DNA from: an uncultured Collinsella sp.
GTDB lineage: Bacteria; Actinomycetota; Coriobacteriia; Coriobacteriales; Coriobacteriaceae
Assembly: GCA_958346935.1 (NCBI GenBank)
Contig: CATVTM010000080.1
Span: forward strand, 1-8,116
Length of the DNA stretch: 8,116 bases
Direction of reading: 5' to 3'
Part shown: positions 7,206 to 8,116 of the stretch, in pieces
How positions within the stretch are numbered: position 1 is the stretch's first letter
Layout: each line of letters starts with the position of its first letter
The notes under the pieces: generated by a model
What the model saw: the letters and a program-made list of their open reading frames with translations, nothing else
The model's database searches: none
Told to the model about the DNA's origin: nothing
Position numbers and translations under genes: made by a program

Positions 7206-7796
7206 TTACGTCTTACTGGGCACGTCCAACGGAAGCAGCTCCCTAAAAGCGGAGTCGCCTTCGCCCACGTCTACCAGGCACCAGCGCTTATGACGGTCGA
7301 TCTTCTTTACTCGGGCCTCTTGCCCCACCAAGGGCCCTTGCTCTATATGCAGCACGCCGTCTTCTATGCGGGCCACGCTGTTGCGAACCACGCCGTCGTC
7401 GTCGAGCACGCTGCGGTACCAGTCCTGCGCATCGTCCGGCATGGGCGCATAGGCCCGCTCCCTGCTGCCGGCAATGCGGCAGCCAAAGCTCAACTGGGCC
7501 AAAGCCTTGTCCAGCAGGGCGGCATCGCGCGTGGCGACGAAGAAGTATTCCTTGTACATGGGTTTGGTTTGGAGCGACCAAGCGCCGTCCCGCTTAAACC
7601 AGAACTCCTTTTGCATCACAAAAGCGTCCTGCATCAGCTCGTGCGGGATAATGCGGCGGACCTTTTCGCAGGTCTCGCGCTCTTTACCGTTGGGGGTGTG
7701 GACCAGATACCAGCGGACGCGGCCGTGCTGACAGTTGGTAGTGGAGCCGCTAAAGGCACCGGGCAGCTGCTCTTGGCGCCGCATTGTCTGTTCCAT
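7206..7796 (-). CDS. Specialised NusG paralogue (RfaH/LoaP-type transcription antiterminator)
   Basis: A 196-residue NusG-family protein at the head of the operon. After about 27 variable residues comes the NusG N-terminal (RNA-polymerase-binding) domain, opening RWYLVHTPNGKERET (28-42) and continuing through PMYKEYFFVAT (79-89). A linker leads to a C-terminal KOW region, GPLVGQEARVKKID (154-167), ending RWCLVDVG. The family binds paused RNA polymerase and either suppresses termination or couples transcription to translation. Paralogues at the start of polysaccharide operons (RfaH, UpxY, LoaP) act on their own long operons, so this one probably does the same. The housekeeping NusG usually sits beside secE and rplK, which are absent. 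I chose the ATG at 7796: AGGGGG lies six bases upstream (7803-7808). An in-frame GTG at 7829 adds 11 residues and would place the start inside a leader hairpin. GC content is high, matching the next gene. Confidence 0.9.
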   Translation of the reverse strand: MEQTMRRQEQLPGAFSGSTTNCQHGRVRWYLVHTPNGKERETCEKVRRIIPHELMQDAFVMQKEFWFKRDGAWSLQTKPMYKEYFFVATRDAALLDKALAQLSFGCRIAGSRERAYAPMPDDAQDWYRSVLDDDGVVRNSVARIEDGVLHIEQGPLVGQEARVKKIDRHKRWCLVDVGEGDSAFRELLPLDVPSKT

Positions 7797-7817
7797 CTCT
7801 CGCCCCCTTTTCTTGTC

Positions 7818-7834
7818 TCCGCGACACACGCGGA
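7818..7834 (-). promoter_or_regulatory. Leader hairpin upstream of the antiterminator gene
   Basis: TCCGCG-TGTGT-CGCGGA forms a 6 bp GC-rich stem with a five-base loop in the minus-strand leader, nine bases before the Shine-Dalgarno of the NusG-like gene. It lacks a U-tract, so it is not an intrinsic terminator. LoaP-type proteins are known to need an RNA hairpin in the leader of their target operon and RfaH needs an ops element; this hairpin is the obvious candidate for such a site. I see no ops-like sequence. Confidence 0.4.
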
Positions 7835-7883
7835 TGCAAGGGCGTTAAGAACAGGCTTCTCGCTCGCAGCTAGGCGCAGTCGC

Positions 7884-7907
7884 AAAAGTACAGGTTTTTG
7901 TATCTTT
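7884..7907. repeat. Inverted repeat, left arm (promoter-flanking)
   Basis: The core GTACAGGTTTTTGTA (7888-7902) recurs in perfect inverted orientation at 7995-8009. The arm is itself an imperfect dyad: AAAAGTACA, a six-base centre GGTTTT, then TGTATCTTT, whose complement matches the first half at seven of nine positions. Paired binding halves around a short asymmetric centre are the usual plan of a site-specific recombinase crossover site. The arm lies inside the predicted 5' leader of the operon. The repeat is seen; the recombination role is inferred. Confidence 0.75.
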
Positions 7908-7918
7908 CGACGGAGTTC

Positions 7919-7924
7919 ATTATA
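7919..7924 (-). promoter_or_regulatory. Predicted operon promoter, -10 box TATAAT
   Basis: A perfect TATAAT on the minus strand points at the NusG-like gene and would start transcription near 7912, giving a leader of roughly 115 bases before the ATG at 7796. No good -35 box stands 16-18 bp upstream; the nearest candidates (CTGGGA with a 20 bp spacer, TTGTGC with 29 bp) are poor, so an activator may be needed. The box lies between the two inverted-repeat arms and downstream of the tandem terminators, which would isolate it from other transcription. Confidence 0.5.
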
Positions 7925-7939
7925 CGAGCAAACTGCTCG
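7925..7939. promoter_or_regulatory. Palindrome abutting the -10 box (possible operator)
   Basis: CGAGCA-GTT-TGCTCG (minus strand) is a perfect 6 bp inverted repeat with a three-base centre. It occupies the spacer directly upstream of TATAAT. A dyad in this position is typical of a regulator site, including MerR-type activators that act in the -35/-10 spacer. It could also fold as a small RNA hairpin if transcription enters from upstream. No regulator gene for it is in the window. Confidence 0.4.
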
Positions 7940-7994
7940 CGTTTTCCCAGATTGCACAAAATGCGCCGCGAATGGGTGCATCTCCATACCCCTC

Positions 7995-8013
7995 TACAAA
8001 AACCTGTACCTTT
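7995..8013. repeat. Inverted repeat, right arm (promoter-flanking)
   Basis: TACAAAAACCTGTAC (7995-8009) is the exact reverse complement of the left arm core at 7888-7902, 92 bp away. Similarity continues into an A-rich flank: GCAAAAAG here against GCAAAA before the core in the left arm, a two-base difference. The outer half of the dyad is less regular than in the left arm. Together the arms enclose the predicted promoter and its palindrome. Confidence 0.75.
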
Positions 8014-8022
8014 TTGCACAAC

Positions 8023-8052
8023 AAAAAAGCCGCTCTAACCAGCGGCTTTTCT
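8023..8052. terminator. Bidirectional intrinsic terminator 1
   Basis: AAAAGCCGCT (8025-8034) and AGCGGCTTTT (8041-8050) form a perfect 10 bp stem with a six-base loop. On the minus strand it ends in a run of six T, and on the plus strand in TTTTCTTCTTT, so it can work both ways. It sits upstream of the promoter. It would stop minus-strand readthrough into the operon from the right, and plus-strand transcripts leaving the promoter segment. Confidence 0.8.
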
Positions 8053-8066
8053 TCTTTAGACAATCA

Positions 8067-8091
8067 AAACCACCCCTAAAAGGGGTGGTTT
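8067..8091. terminator. Bidirectional intrinsic terminator 2
   Basis: AAACCACCCCT (8067-8077) and AGGGGTGGTTT (8081-8091) make a perfect 11 bp stem with a three-base loop, 16 bp from terminator 1. The T-tracts on both sides are short, so it may be weaker, but the two in tandem form a strong insulating block between the operon and whatever lies to the right. Confidence 0.7.
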
Positions 8092-8097
8092 GCTCTT

Positions 8098-8116
8098 AGG
8101 GTATAACCCTTGGGTT
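8098..8116. repeat. Overlapping palindromes at the window edge
   Basis: AGGGT-ATA-ACCCT (8098-8110) and AACCC-TT-GGGTT (8105-8116) share the middle ACCC arm, so only one can fold at a time. The second is cut by the window end. They may be part of another terminator or a leader structure of the neighbouring transcript. No function can be assigned. Confidence 0.3.

Noticed and set aside
7797..7829. Longer NusG-like protein from GTG at 7829
   Set aside because: The GTG sits in the leader hairpin with no ribosome binding site, whereas the ATG at 7796 has AGGGGG at ideal spacing.
7634..7987. A 117-codon minus-strand frame starting ATGGAGATG just after an AGGGG
   Set aside because: It crosses the promoter and left repeat arm, then overlaps the NusG-like gene out of frame. 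No motif is visible, and its start lies upstream of the predicted transcription start.
7884..8013. Reading the repeat pair as a long RNA hairpin or as insertion-sequence ends
   Set aside because: The predicted promoter lies between the arms, so a transcript from it holds only one arm. There is no transposase, and 92 bp between the arms is too small for an insertion sequence. A hairpin remains possible only if transcription starts right of 8010.
6669..8099. A 476-codon open frame on the plus strand
   Set aside because: It runs antisense through the phosphotransferase gene, the NusG-like gene and the promoter region. Its protein has no recognisable motif, and long antisense frames are expected opposite GC-rich genes. 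It also reads through both terminators.
1..8116. tRNA, rRNA or CRISPR arrays
   Set aside because: No cloverleaf-like segment, rRNA-like block or regularly spaced direct repeats were seen on either strand.

Overview
The window carries the 5' part of a surface-polysaccharide (capsule/exopolysaccharide) operon. It reads entirely on the minus strand, from about 7920 at the right down past position 1 at the left. The likely host is a Gram-positive, gut-type actinobacterium of the Coriobacteriia (Collinsella/Olsenella-like). That is an inference from the pairing of a specialised NusG paralogue with a short-form sugar-1-phosphate transferase at the operon head, the GC-rich codon use of those two genes, the TTG starts and the strong AGGGG-type ribosome binding sites. 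A clostridial relative cannot be excluded from sequence alone.

Layout in the direction of transcription, right to left. (1) 7797-8116 is non-coding. It holds nested palindromes at the edge, two tandem bidirectional terminator hairpins, a perfect TATAAT box, and a pair of inverted repeats (15 bp perfect core, 92 bp apart) on either side of that box. A leader hairpin follows, ending just before the first gene. (2) A NusG/RfaH/LoaP-type antiterminator (7206-7796). (3) A monotopic sugar-1-phosphate transferase that starts the repeat unit on undecaprenyl phosphate (6375-7130). (4) An EpsF-like GT4 glycosyltransferase (5265-6374). (5) A polysaccharide pyruvyl transferase (4147-5265). (6) An FrhB-like iron-sulfur flavoprotein (2928-4133). 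(7) A second GT4 with a cysteine-rich insert (1718-2935). (8) A GT2 glycosyltransferase (756-1700). (9) The start of a Wzy-type polymerase/O-antigen ligase family membrane protein that runs off the left edge (1-746). From the second gene on, the genes abut or overlap (gaps from 17 bp down to an 8 bp overlap), so they are almost certainly one transcript.

How they fit together: the antiterminator would let RNA polymerase read the long operon. The phosphotransferase loads the first sugar and the three glycosyltransferases extend it. The pyruvyl transferase adds an acidic ketal, and the iron-sulfur protein contributes an unidentified redox step. The polymerase then joins units outside the membrane. 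No flippase is in the window; it would be expected further left.

Base composition drops stepwise along the operon: 40 of 60 bases are G/C at 6601-6660, 29 of 60 at 2461-2520 and 19 of 60 at 1-60. This suggests a resident head (antiterminator and phosphotransferase) joined to imported sugar-specific genes. The most interesting feature is the inverted-repeat pair flanking the promoter, which looks like an invertible (phase-variable) promoter switch. No recombinase gene lies in the window.
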